NCBI GenBank assembly: GCA_900467745.1
Contig: UBQW01000012.1
Location: 1-59,968, forward strand
DNA: 59,968 bases
Source: Hyphomicrobiales bacterium
GTDB lineage: Bacteria > Pseudomonadota > Alphaproteobacteria > Rhizobiales > Rhizobiaceae
Direction: 5' to 3'
Each line of letters opens with the position of its first letter. Positions within the stretch are counted from its first letter, which is position 1. The notes beneath the pieces are model-generated. The model saw only the letters and a list, made by a program, of their open reading frames with translations. It did not search any database and was not told the origin of the DNA. This document shows, piece by piece, positions 49,092 through 59,500 of this stretch. The position numbers were made by a program, and so were the translations under genes.

Positions 49092-49200
49092 ATGGCCAGA
49101 ATTTTGTACATTGTGCCATCGGGCTTGGAGTAAAGTCAAGTTTGGTTCATTTGTTTGGTCATAAGACTGGTCAATGGCCAGAATTTTGAACAAAACTGGT
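49092..49200. promoter_or_regulatory. Direct repeats upstream of hipB, probable operators
   Basis: ATGGCCAGAATTTTG occurs at 49092-49106 and 49174-49188, 82 bases apart, each followed after a few bases by ACA and a nearby GTGCCA or TGCCA. The TGGCCA core is itself palindromic. This fits two HipB operators in the hipBA promoter; the distance allows looping. Confidence 0.6.
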
Positions 49201-49405
49201 GCCATGCGCGACCGCAGGCGGTCAGCCTCTAGGCTTTGCCCGGAGCCCCGCTCACAGGTCTCCGCCCGTGCGGGTAACGATCCTTCGCACTAGCTTAGGG
49301 AGGCCTCCGGAGCCCACCACCAAAGCAGGCGCTGGGTTTAGCTGTTTCCGCCGTCGCCCCTCAGCTGGTGAGGGCTACGGACGGCTCCAGACGAAGCAGG
49401 CGCGA

Positions 49406-50143
49406 AGCTTCATTTCAGAGCAAGGTGTATCTCAGGAGCAGCTTATCGATGGCTTCGGGCCGCTCGCTTCCCGGCTCGGGCTGGAGTTTGCTCTGCATGA
49501 CGCAGATAAGCGTATGAAGGTCCTTCTTATGGTGTCTCGCTTCGGGCATTGCTTGAACGACCTTCTATACCGCTGGAAGATTGGCGCATTGCCGATCGAT
49601 CTTGTAGGGGTCGTCTCGAATCACTTCGACTATCAGAAGGTTGTGGTGAACCATGACATTCCGTTCCACCACATCAAAGTGACCAAAGAGAACAAGCAAC
49701 AGGCTGAAACACAGCTTCTCGATCTCATCGAGCAGAGCGGAACGGAGCTTGTCGTGCTGGCACGCTACATGCAGGTGTTGTCGGACGCCATGTGCAAGAA
49801 AATGTCTGGACGCATCATCAACATCCACCACTCGTTTCTTCCAAGCTTCAAGGGGGCCAATCCTTATAAGCAGGCTTATGAGCGCGGGGTAAAGTTGATT
49901 GGTGCAACGGCCCACTACGTGACCGCGGATCTCGATGAAGGCCCGATCATAGAACAGGATGTCGCCCGTATCACGCATGCCCAATCGGCCGAAGACTACG
50001 TCTCGATAGGCCGCGATGTCGAAAGCCAGGTGCTTGCGCGCGCCATTCACGCCCACATCCACCACCGTGCCTTCATCAACGGCAACAGGACAATCGTCTT
50101 TCCCGCGAGCCCCGGCTCGTTTGCGTCCGAGCGGATGGGCTAA
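49406..50143 (+). pseudogene. purU: 5'-truncated formyltetrahydrofolate deformylase gene
   Basis: From SFISEQGVSQEQLIDGFGPL onward this is a near-complete PurU: MKVLLMVSRFGHCLNDLLYR, ALPIDLVGVVSNHFDYQKVV, VLARYMQVLSDAMC, INIHHSFLPSFKGANPYKQA and ATAHYVTADLDEGPIIEQD, ending SERMG. About 45 N-terminal residues (most of the ACT domain) are missing; in their place upstream is unrelated sequence (49199-49405) that keeps the frame open by chance. The catalytic formyl-transfer domain is intact, so a shortened protein could be made, but without glycine/methionine sensing. Most likely broken by the insertion of the hipBA side of the island. Confidence 0.8.
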
Positions 50144-50381
50144 CCTATTTAGTCCCGTTCAGCGGTGGAGCCGTGAAGTGCGAATGCGCGCTGGTGCGGA
50201 TCCAGCTGCAAAACTCCCTATATCGAACCACAACCGTTGCGTGATATGGCGTTGGCGTCAACGATAACATCTCAATCCGGCGACGGTCACGCCAACCATT
50301 TTTGGGGGACTCACCAAGTTGCTGAGGCGCCTAGCTAGCCGCGCTGTCTTACCTTACTATATTTGCTAGATGATTCCGTAA

Positions 50382-51380
50382 GTGATAAGCGTCTATCTGG
50401 GGGAACGATTGACTGGTTTTCTTAACGAGTCGGAAGCGCTCGAAGCTATCCGATCAATGCTTTCCGAGACAGACACAGCAACCCTAGCTGTTGCGTTTTG
50501 GGGTACTGGAGCAATTGAGCGGCTTGGCCTAAACAAGCCCTGGAAATCTCTACGGATCGTGTGCAATCTCGACTCAGGTGCATGCAATCCCGATGAAATT
50601 CAGCGTCTGATGGAACTGGAGAATGTAGAGGTTCGGACTGACTGGCGTCTCCATGGCAAGGTTTATCTGACACCTCGAGCTCTCGTCATGGGCTCGTCGA
50701 ACGCATCGAGCAACGGCTTGGTAGTCGAGGGAGCCGCGGCGTTAGGTTGGGCCGAAGCTAATATAGAAAGCAAAGACCCTGACCTGCGAGGGCAGCTTTC
50801 GGAATGGTGTCATTCTCGCTTTTCCGAAGCTTTGAAGATCGGTCCAGAGCAGCTGAACCTGGCTCGCGAGGCGTGGAACGCTCGCAAGAGATTTTCCCCC
50901 GTGAGAGGCGGACTGACGTCCAACCTGTTGGAGCTCGTGAAGCGCCAGCCAGACCATCCTGCATTCAAAAATATCAAGGTCGTCCAGTGGGCACGGTCAG
51001 CATCCAAGAACGCCGGCAAGATATTTGAGGAGGCAGTTCGGAACGATGGTGCTTTGACCGGGACGGACATCTACGAAGGGTGGGGAAGCGATATGGCGAT
51101 TGGCGACTGGCTTGTCGATTTTGACGTTAGCAAACGGAGCCCCGATTTTACAGGGTACTGGAAGGTAGTTCACATCGACGACGAGAACGACGTGGCCTTT
51201 GTTCGTGCGTCCGAATTCATTGAGGTTCCGACCATCGGTAGGCTCAGCGCATCGAAAGCCGAGCTTTCGCGGCTTGCGGAAGCAATGGGCCGGTCCCACG
51301 CTGTCGAGAAAGGACTGACAGAAAGAATAGCTTCGATCTCGGATGTCGTGAACGCTCTGACCATCGCACCGTCGCCTTGA
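50382..51380 (+). CDS. Phospholipase D-like nuclease-family protein
   Basis: A 332-residue protein starting at GTG 50382 (no strong ribosome site). It has a PLD-like fold: a Rossmann-like start (TLAVAFWGTGAIERLGLNK, LRIVCNLDSGACNPDEI) and one HKD-like motif RLHGKVYLTPRALVMGSSNA, which keeps His, Lys and the GSSN strand but lacks the Asp. The C-terminal 150 residues are unfamiliar and polar (VGDWLVDFDVSKRSPDF-type strands). PLD-like proteins of this kind occur in defence islands as nucleases or sensors. The next gene is a PD-(D/E)XK-like protein. Confidence 0.7.
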   Translation: MISVYLGERLTGFLNESEALEAIRSMLSETDTATLAVAFWGTGAIERLGLNKPWKSLRIVCNLDSGACNPDEIQRLMELENVEVRTDWRLHGKVYLTPRALVMGSSNASSNGLVVEGAAALGWAEANIESKDPDLRGQLSEWCHSRFSEALKIGPEQLNLAREAWNARKRFSPVRGGLTSNLLELVKRQPDHPAFKNIKVVQWARSASKNAGKIFEEAVRNDGALTGTDIYEGWGSDMAIGDWLVDFDVSKRSPDFTGYWKVVHIDDENDVAFVRASEFIEVPTIGRLSASKAELSRLAEAMGRSHAVEKGLTERIASISDVVNALTIAPSP

Positions 51381-51506
51381 TCGATTGTGGCGTCACGATT
51401 CGGGGTCCAGTCTATTGGCAAGACCGCAGCTCGCAGTTCGCCAGGCATCTAAAGAGTGACATGCGCATTGACCTGTGCTGTCGGAAAAACAGGGTTCAGC
51501 ATTTAA

Positions 51507-52136
51507 ATGCATTCGGTGCGTGAAGTAATAGTCAACTGCGCCCTTGAGGCCGCCGAACAATCGGTTCTCCGTTACAAGGAGATATCAGGTGGACGAACGG
51601 TCCACGATCACGCGATCGAGACCTTCATTTCCAGTAAGGTAGCCGAGGCGATTTACGATTGTCGTAAAGACTTCGGTGGCACCGTGAGCTTGGAAGCGCC
51701 ATTCCACGAGGTCCACGATCTGTCGAAGGCGCGAAAAGGGAGGACACCAGACATTCTCTCGCCGACTTCCCGTTTCGACATCTGCTATTTCGAACACGGT
51801 CTGCCGATCGGTGTGATTGAGGTCAAGAAACGCTTTGCCGCCTTCAAGGGAGACGATGATGTTCAGAGGCTTACTGAAGCTACCCGACGCTTCGGTCCTC
51901 AGTTCGATGGAAGCGTCAAATTTGGAGTTTGGCTGGCGGTACAGCGAATTGCCGAAGGCTCTAGCATCACCGCTGAGGGACAGATCGAAAAATTCAGAGA
52001 TGCGTTCGACTGGAGCGTCGCTCCCACACTTTCCTACCGGCAAGTCGATGGCGACTTTGGAATTCTGAAGCGCCGCGACAAAGCGGTGAAAGCAGTGCGC
52101 ATTTTCGCGGCTGCTTTCGACGCCACGGAACTCTGA
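51507..52136 (+). CDS. PD-(D/E)XK nuclease-like protein
   Basis: A 209-residue protein that I recognise only by motif. Residues 45-120 hold GGTVSLEAPFHEVHDLSKAR, then TSRFDICYFEHGLPIGVIEV followed directly by KKRF: an Asp before the strand and a D...E-V-K-K pair typical of the PD-(D/E)XK core. The C-terminal half is helical (DVQRLTEATRRFG, AEGQIEKFRDAFDW). It could be a restriction-like endonuclease acting with the PLD-like protein 126 bases upstream. No methylase is beside it. Confidence 0.6.
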   Translation: MHSVREVIVNCALEAAEQSVLRYKEISGGRTVHDHAIETFISSKVAEAIYDCRKDFGGTVSLEAPFHEVHDLSKARKGRTPDILSPTSRFDICYFEHGLPIGVIEVKKRFAAFKGDDDVQRLTEATRRFGPQFDGSVKFGVWLAVQRIAEGSSITAEGQIEKFRDAFDWSVAPTLSYRQVDGDFGILKRRDKAVKAVRIFAAAFDATEL

Positions 52137-52209
52137 GAGTACGGAATGTTCTCAAGGGTATTTGATGGTTGAAAAATCAGCAATAACAGATGCTTGGAGA
52201 GATTAAATA

Positions 52210-52578
52210 ATGTTGAAAATTTTCACTGCGTTATCGTTCGCGTGTACTGTTGCGGTTCCTTCCTATGGTCTTGCGGCCCAATTGAAACCGTCATCGAAAG
52301 AAGGCGCAATGATAGCTGGCCAGTTCATGGGCGCTGCGGAAAACTGCTTCGGGAAACCGGACGCGATGTTGACGAAAGAAGCTCGCCGCTTCGCCGCCGC
52401 GGCTGAGAAAGGCAACCCGCGATGGTACTACGAAAGCTATAACGCGGAAGTCAAAGGGTCCACCATATATGACGAGGCATTCTGCAACACGATCGTTTTC
52501 AGGAATTACGAAAAAGGCGGTCTCGACTCCCGAAGACTTGGTTTTAGGATCATGAACACTGATGGGTTCGTGGATTAG
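52210..52578 (+). CDS. Small secreted hypothetical protein
   Basis: A 122-residue protein with GGAGAG before its ATG and a signal peptide (LKIFTALSFACTVAVPSYGL). The mature part is polar and helical (GAMIAGQFMGAAENCFGKPD, KEARRFAAAAEKGNPRWYYE) with one Cys pair (NCFGK, AFCNTI). No domain recognised. Its place between defence genes may be accidental; it shows no nuclease or membrane features. Confidence 0.6.
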   Translation: MLKIFTALSFACTVAVPSYGLAAQLKPSSKEGAMIAGQFMGAAENCFGKPDAMLTKEARRFAAAAEKGNPRWYYESYNAEVKGSTIYDEAFCNTIVFRNYEKGGLDSRRLGFRIMNTDGFVD

Positions 52579-52682
52579 TATCAAACCATGCGCGGTGGTG
52601 GATCGAAACAACGCGATCGTGACGCAGAAGGTGGGTTGATTCAAACGAGGGCAGGCCAAACCGCGCTACCGTTCGTCACGAT

Positions 52683-54014
52683 TTATGAAGAAAGCAGCAC
52701 CCTAAGGCGATCAACCATTCCTGCCCCCCGCGCGACGTCAATTGTAGCTGTTTCCAGAATGGTCTCGTGGCCGCTTATCCGGTGACGCTCGTGAATACCC
52801 TCGCCATCGGCTAGGCCTGCGTGGTGTGGATACAACAGGGTAAGGCGTGGGGTTCGATACAGCTGTCCGTAAGCCATCATCTGATAGACGTCGGATTGGG
52901 AGACGCCGCGCTTGGGATCACTCATTTTCGCGGATATTCGCTTCCATTTCGTGTCGATGACATGGGTTATCGCGCTTCCTCGGCGGACCAAAATATCGGG
53001 CTTCGTTTGAAACAGTTGCGCACCGTCATCGACCGACGTCAGGCAGAATCGACGACCACCTTGAAGCGTGACGGTCGCGTCGCCACCAGCCGCCGCCCGA
53101 ACAATCATCCGGCCAATGTATTCCTCGAAGAGCTCGTTCATTCCGAACAAGAGTGCGGTCCCCTGCCCCGTGCCCTGTGTGGTAGTCTGGAAACGGTTGC
53201 TTAGGAATAGCTGCGCGAGATTCAAAAGTTCGCGCCATCGGCTATTTGTGCGGTCAAGGACGATGCTGTTCCACTTGAGATCCGACGATCGGATCTCGGT
53301 AACATCCGCATAGACGAAGGCGAGCTCGCGTAAGCGCTGCTGGTTGTCCGAACTCCGCGTCAGCCTCGCAAGATGCAGTACAGTGGCCTTCATGATCTGG
53401 TTGAGAACGATATCTTCGGAAAGGCTATCGAACCGGCATGAGAGCCGCGAAGGGTTTGCCGCGTGGCGGGTAAACTGGCGGACTGTATCGAGCGTACCGC
53501 GAAGCACGCGCAGGTCACCGGTGTCGTCGATGTAGCGACGCGGCATTCCATTTCGAACCGCCGCGGTTAGTTTGTCGCAGAATATCCTGACGAGTATTTC
53601 GAGCAGTGTTTGTTGCTGCCACTGGATATCCGTAAATGCACCCACATCAATTCTCATATCCAGCGCTACCGCTAGCATGTGAACCAAGCGCTTCCGAATC
53701 TCAGCATTCTCGACTGCTACATTGCCCACTGAAGCGACCGATATCTTCGGCAAGATCTCGAGCGTGCATTCCTTTGTGGCCAGGATGCCGACAACATCCC
53801 TCGCGCCAAGCGCACGCCAGCCATGGTTTAGAACGCCGCCACCCGACTTCCCGGCAAAAAGGGATGACTCCGCCAGCGTCGCTAGCTGCGCTGCGTGGCG
53901 GTGCGGGATCTCTCCGACACCGTCACCGCAAGGGAGTTTTTCCCACTCACGGAGCGTATACCAGACACTCAAACCTCGAACTCCGAAAAGTCGAAGCTCG
54001 GGTTCACGGTCCAT
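52683..54014 (-). CDS. mcrC: McrC-family restriction nuclease subunit
   Basis: A 443-residue protein. The N-terminal part (VRGLSVWYTLREWEKLPCGD, ILATKECTLEILPKISVASV) is the McrB-contacting region of McrC; the middle contains LRGTLDTVRQFTRHAANPS. The C-terminal domain is a PD-(D/E)XK nuclease: FQTKPDILVRRGSAITHVID followed by TKWKRI, giving catalytic Asp, Asp and Lys. McrC joins the McrB hexamer, stimulates its GTPase and cuts DNA with modified cytosine. The gene overlaps the end of mcrB by 46 bases. Confidence 0.92.
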   Translation of the reverse strand: MDREPELRLFGVRGLSVWYTLREWEKLPCGDGVGEIPHRHAAQLATLAESSLFAGKSGGGVLNHGWRALGARDVVGILATKECTLEILPKISVASVGNVAVENAEIRKRLVHMLAVALDMRIDVGAFTDIQWQQQTLLEILVRIFCDKLTAAVRNGMPRRYIDDTGDLRVLRGTLDTVRQFTRHAANPSRLSCRFDSLSEDIVLNQIMKATVLHLARLTRSSDNQQRLRELAFVYADVTEIRSSDLKWNSIVLDRTNSRWRELLNLAQLFLSNRFQTTTQGTGQGTALLFGMNELFEEYIGRMIVRAAAGGDATVTLQGGRRFCLTSVDDGAQLFQTKPDILVRRGSAITHVIDTKWKRISAKMSDPKRGVSQSDVYQMMAYGQLYRTPRLTLLYPHHAGLADGEGIHERHRISGHETILETATIDVARGAGMVDRLRVLLSS

Positions 54015-56587
54015 CGCAGTCTGTCGCTTCCAGCGTCTTCCTCACCCACCCCGGCAGGTGCGGCTATTCGAGTGGAGCTTATGAAGTGGCCCGAAGCTCC
54101 TCGCTGACCGTCGCCAAGAACGGTGGCAACTTTCGACCAATCCTCATAGAAGTACTCCGAAAGTAGCGGGATAATCCTATGTCTCAGGGCTTGCTCGACA
54201 GCCGCGCGGCTGACGCAGTTGATAAGGTAGGCGTGACCGATCTGGTGTTCCCGATCGAACAGATACTCGATGCGATCATTGATGGTGGCGAGCAGTTTGC
54301 GGACGTTCAACCCCCCGAGGTTCTCGGACAGGAGCGACGGCTTTGGCATGAGTTCGCGGAACGTGAACCGTCTGCGAAGTGCCGTATCCAACAGTGCGAT
54401 CGACCGATCCGCGGTGTTCATTGTCCCGACGATATGAAGGTTTGCGGGAACGCCGAACATCGTGCCCGAGTAGGGTAGCTTCAGGCGGACCTCGTTGTCA
54501 TCGCCCAGCCGTTTGTCGACTTCGATAAGAGTTATCAGCTCTCCGAACACCTTGGAAATGTTCGCTCTGTTGATCTCGTCGATAATCAAGACAAAGTCCC
54601 GGGCTCCCGCCACGGGCTCCGATCGATCTACCCTGAGCACGACAGCCTCGAGGGCGTCCCAGTTAATAATACCACGCGTCAGCTGGTAGATGGAGTGTCC
54701 GCGAAATTGGTTCGGATAGAAGGCGCTACGGTCAACTCCCTCGGGATTCTGCCACAGCCATTCAACCCGACGTCGCTGCGGACGCTGTGTAGCGTCCGGA
54801 TCGTAGTAATATTCGCTGGTCACACGGCCGAAAGCGCGGAACCTGTCACGACCGTCCGCTAGCACAACGTAGTCGCCGATCTGCATGGACGCCCTCAGCG
54901 ACCACATCTGGACCACGTTCTGGTCACGCCCGGTTGCCTGATCGTCCTTGTTCTCGCGCCATTCTCTGAGAATTTCGTCAAACTCATCGAAACGAGGGTT
55001 TGACCAATCAAGATCGGAACCAGACCGCAGATTGATGATTGAGTTGTCGAGAGCCTCTTGAATTCTAGCCTCGTCAGTTTCGCGGCGGCCGAGCGATACC
55101 TTGAAGATCGCGCGCGAACGATCCAGCCCCTTCGCCACCGCTCCTCCTGTATCGAGCCTCGCACGCTCGCTGATGCGTTTGAAAACGCCCTCATGTGGTT
55201 TCAGGCTGAATCCAGCCGATTGCTGGTCGACGTCGCTGTCGGGCTCAGCCAGCTCAGTTGTAGGCCGTAGCCCTTCAAGGAAATCTTCGTAGGAAAACGA
55301 TTGGTGAAAGGTCACGAATTCAATGCGTTCCTCTGCAAGGAGCGAACGGTACGTAGAATGAAGCTCTTTCCGTCTGTCAGGATCTTCGAGCAGCGAGTCA
55401 TTTTCGGCCAGCCCCAGGCACAAGCGGACGGCTTCTCGCACTGTGTTGAAGGTTTTCCCCGTTCCCGGAGGCCCATACAGGATCAGGTTTTCAGGCTCGC
55501 GCCGCTTTGATGTCGTATCGGCCGGTGGCATTTCAGACTCCCCGTAATTGTGGACCACCCAGAGGGCGCTTTGAATGTCGATCATGTCGCGCGGGGCAAG
55601 GCCGCGCTTGGTAAACCCCGCGAAGACCGCCCGCATGAATCGCCCTTCTTCAGCATAGGTGTCAGCGATTGACGCGTGTTGCGGGAATCGCTTGCCGACA
55701 GCTTCCAGGTAGAGGTCCTCTCTAACCGTATGACGGATGTAAACGCCCGCAGAAGGCGACAGGTGCATCATCAGGAATTCGCCGATTTGACGCGCCGCGT
55801 CCTTTGTCGGATTGGGCACTGCATCAAGCCAAGCATTCACGAACGCTTCGACCGCAATTGGATGGAATTTGGAATCACCGAGAGCCGCGCTCGCTAGCTC
55901 CGCCAAGGCGGGTACGATTCTCTGCCTGTTCGCGTCGCCCTTTGGCGAGATGGCCCAGTAGGCACGCCACTGAAGCAAGTTACTCCCCGCAAGAGCGGAG
56001 TGGATAGCAACTGCGGCGTCCTCGTCGGTGGTCGAATGAGCAAGGCGTTCTTTTAGTTCATCCGCGTGCTTGATCTTGTAGCTGCGTTCGCGTTCGTCGA
56101 ACGCGATATCAGGCCGATCGAACCGGTCAAGGTTGGGAAAGAACGTCTGGAGACGTTTAATCCAACGGGAGATGGCCTCCGGCCTGAGAACAAGCTCGGG
56201 ACTGGAGGTCATCAACAAACCAGCAAGTTTCGCTAAGTCGGACTGTCCCTCGATCGAAATCGAGACACAGTCTTGGGAGCCGAATGCCCAACTGTTATTC
56301 AGCGGCGCGAAGCGACTGCCGCCGTTATGCGGTCTCGCCTCCACCACGAATCCCGCCGCCTCAAGCTGTTGCCGCATCGTCGGGTCGAAAAAAAAGTTGC
56401 GCGCGGCACCACGTATCTCCCACATGATCCGGTCACCCCGTGGCGACTGGAGGTCAACAAGGTACTTTTTTGCGTTGCCTCCGGGGACCAGGCCAGAGGT
56501 TCTGAGCGCTTCTAGCAAGACTTGGCGACGAGGATTTGCACTGTCGCTGTCGTTTTGAGCAATTCTGTTTTCGATGTCCTGCCACAT
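53969..56587 (-). CDS. mcrB: McrB-family AAA+ restriction GTPase with inserted EVE/PUA-like segment
   Basis: An 872-residue protein. Residues 1-350 form an N-terminal part that I cannot assign, with a beta-rich start (KKYLVDLQSPRGDRIMWEIR) and a helical middle. The AAA+ module has Walker A GPPGTGKT (372-379), Walker B VLIIDEINRAN and the McrB signature GTMNTADRSIALLDTALRRR. Between Walker A and B lie about 165 extra residues (485-650) with QMWSLRASMQIGDYVVLADG, FGRVTSEYYY and RRRVEWLW, similar to EVE/PUA-like readers of modified bases. The ATG directly follows the stop of the helicase gene (TGAATG). McrB recognises modified DNA and translocates it using GTP. Confidence 0.93.
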   Translation of the reverse strand: MWQDIENRIAQNDSDSANPRRQVLLEALRTSGLVPGGNAKKYLVDLQSPRGDRIMWEIRGAARNFFFDPTMRQQLEAAGFVVEARPHNGGSRFAPLNNSWAFGSQDCVSISIEGQSDLAKLAGLLMTSSPELVLRPEAISRWIKRLQTFFPNLDRFDRPDIAFDERERSYKIKHADELKERLAHSTTDEDAAVAIHSALAGSNLLQWRAYWAISPKGDANRQRIVPALAELASAALGDSKFHPIAVEAFVNAWLDAVPNPTKDAARQIGEFLMMHLSPSAGVYIRHTVREDLYLEAVGKRFPQHASIADTYAEEGRFMRAVFAGFTKRGLAPRDMIDIQSALWVVHNYGESEMPPADTTSKRREPENLILYGPPGTGKTFNTVREAVRLCLGLAENDSLLEDPDRRKELHSTYRSLLAEERIEFVTFHQSFSYEDFLEGLRPTTELAEPDSDVDQQSAGFSLKPHEGVFKRISERARLDTGGAVAKGLDRSRAIFKVSLGRRETDEARIQEALDNSIINLRSGSDLDWSNPRFDEFDEILREWRENKDDQATGRDQNVVQMWSLRASMQIGDYVVLADGRDRFRAFGRVTSEYYYDPDATQRPQRRRVEWLWQNPEGVDRSAFYPNQFRGHSIYQLTRGIINWDALEAVVLRVDRSEPVAGARDFVLIIDEINRANISKVFGELITLIEVDKRLGDDNEVRLKLPYSGTMFGVPANLHIVGTMNTADRSIALLDTALRRRFTFRELMPKPSLLSENLGGLNVRKLLATINDRIEYLFDREHQIGHAYLINCVSRAAVEQALRHRIIPLLSEYFYEDWSKVATVLGDGQRGASGHFISSTRIAAPAGVGEEDAGSDRLRWTVNPSFDFSEFEV

Positions 56588-59500
56588 TCACATTTCTACC
56601 ATTTCGTTCAAGGCGCATAAGGTATTCACCAACCGCATTTGCTCGATCGTGCTGCACTTCGCCTCACGGAGTCGAGGCGCACCGAAGACCAGAGCGAGGG
56701 CCTTCGCACGTGATATCGCCACGTTGATGCGGTTAAGCGAGAACAGGAATTCCATCCCCCGAGCGGAATCGTCGGCGGTTGAGGCCGTCATTGACACAAT
56801 ACAGATTGGAGCTTCTTGGCCCTGGAACTTGTCCACTGTGCCAACGCGCACACCTTCCGGCAGCCACTCTCGCAATGTGTTGACCTGGGCGTTATAGGGG
56901 GCCACTACAATTATGTCTGCCTCCTCGATCCGGCGAGTCAGCCCCGTCTTGTCGGTCCAATAGCCCGCGAGCAATTTCGCAATAGCGTCACGAATAGCTT
57001 CAGCCTCTTCGCCGGAAACCTGGGCGTTGCCGTCATGCTCCACTGCGACCCACCACGCGCCCGTTTCCGGAAACGAGGTTTTCGAAACACGTTGTACGGC
57101 TGTGTCTGGATGACTTGAAAGCCTGTTTTCGTAAACCTGATCTGAAATGAACTTGCAGACATTCGGGTGCATCCGCCGCGTTGTCGCAAGGAATATGCCG
57201 CTCTCCGGCGGGACAGTTGCGTGACCGTCAAGCATCCATTCGAGGCATGACAGGTCCGCGGGGCTGGGATGCGACCCTTGGATCACCTGCGGTAGCTGTC
57301 TAGGATCGCCCACGAGAACGATGTTGCGTCCTGCTCGCCCCATGGCGGTCATGTTCGCGAGACCCACCTGTCCCGCCTCGTCGACGAACAACCAGTCGAA
57401 CGCCTGGATGTTTTCATCCCGAGCAAAGAAGAATGCCGTGCCGCCAACTATGCTACCGCTAGAGGAAGCGTCCGAGTTGTCCGTCGTTCGACGAACCCGA
57501 CACCCGTCCGGATAGCCGTCGTCACCGCCCGAAACCTTGTGAACGATCTCGACGTCGCGAGGGCCGCTTTCCTCCATGGCCGTCAAGCATCCAAGCAGAA
57601 CGTTTCGGATCGCTTCGTGACTGTTGGATGCCACGCCGACTCGATATCCGGCTTCCACTAGAGACAGGATCGTCCTAGCTGTCACATGCGTTTTTCCGGT
57701 CCCCGGAGGACCCTGAATGGGCAACACAGTTTCGTCCATGCGATGAACTGCCGCTATGGTGCCGGCGACAGGGTCTTCACCTCGAAGCACAGGTCCGCTC
57801 CAGTCCAGCAGACGCGGAGCAGCAGCCGACAGTAGATCGTCGATCGCGCGGTAGCGACGCTGTTCGCATTGGTCGTTGATCACGTCGGACAAGGCTGCGG
57901 CGATGACCTTTGTGTCGAGTGGAGGATCAGGATGTAGCGTGAGGCTATCGGCAAGCAACGCCGCCTTCGCCTGCCCGACTTTGAGAGTAATCGTGCAGTT
58001 GGTCCGGTCCATTTCCTCGATGCTGACCGAGGCGAAGCCTTCGACTGTCGGAACGGTTGCCGAACGCCCGGAGCGAAGTTTCGTCTCCTGCTTTGGAAAG
58101 GTGTATTCGCGGATGACAGACCGTTTGACCTGCTCAATTGGCCTGACCGCTGTCAGACCGGACAATGCGTCTAAGTCATCGATAAGCTCGTGTTCTTCCC
58201 GCGTCAGGCTGTCGAAGATCGCCCACCAAGCTGGCTTCGCTTCGCGTTTATGAAAAAGTCCGAGATTGAAGAGCATTTCCTGACGCTCGGTCGGCAGCCT
58301 CGATGCGGCGATACGAGACCGGAGGGCGATTGCCTCATCGTCCTCAGCGACTTCCTTATCACGGGCATCACTCGCCAACACTGGCCACGGGGAACCGGGG
58401 CGAATGGAAACCAGCCAATCGCGGAGCATCTCGGTCGAGACGCAATCGATCCGGTTGTATTCTTCGATTTCGTCAAGGATGGACTTATCTTGGGATTCTC
58501 GCCACGCTTCGTAAGCGACCACTGAACCGCCCGCAGTTTTCACCTCCCCGTCCCTCTTGAGGCCATAGAAAGCCTCCAATGACTTAATCGAGTAGTTCGG
58601 TTCAGAGGCGATCAACCCGCTGCGTACCACGGCATAGAGATCGACGAAACGTCGCTCTCTGAGAAGGCGGTCGAGAAAGGCCTCGCCGATACCGTACTTC
58701 GCGGTCAGACGCCTGAGCGCGGTGATTTCATAAGGGGCATAGTGATAGATCCGCGCCTTCGGGAATTTATCGAGCCGATCCCTGAAGAAGTCGAACAAGG
58801 TAGCCAGCGCGCGTCCCTCGGCGTCGTGATCGTGTGCCCAGAAAGATCTGAACGCGCCATCGAACCAGACACCATGAAGATACTCCAAGCCGCCGTCATA
58901 GTATGGGTCGCCCTCGATATCGTAAAAAAGGTCTCCCTGCTGTGGCTCAGGCAGCAAGTCAAAACCTTTGCCAAGTTGGGCCTCCCTGAGCTGGAACGTC
59001 GGTTCCCCGGTTTTGCGGGCGTGCTGCAGACGTGCCTGCACACGAAGCTTTTCTAGCGTAGCGCTAGCCATGCCCTTTACGAAACCATCTTGGATCGCCA
59101 GCGATGCCATAGTCGTGATACCGGCATCCTCCAGCTTCTTTACCTGCCCCTTTGTGATGTTGGCGACGGTGTAAAGGCTGTCTTGCTCTGCCCAGACACT
59201 GTCGCAGTGATCCGCCCAACGACACAGAACGCAATCCGGCGAAGGTTCGGGCCGCGTCGATGTGGGGTCACTGACAAAGATTTCCAACCTGGTCCGCGCC
59301 ATCCGGGCGTAGGCTGTGAAGTCAGCCAAACGAAGTGTCGCTCGGGTGCCGTCACCCAACTCGACGTGAGCAAATTCCGGAAACTCCCCCTGTATCTCTT
59401 GCAGAAGGTCGGAATAGAGGACGAGTTGCAATACATGCTTGGGATGTGGGTGTCGTTTAAGCTTAGTGTCTGCGACCTCGTAGCTGAAATTTCCAAGGTC

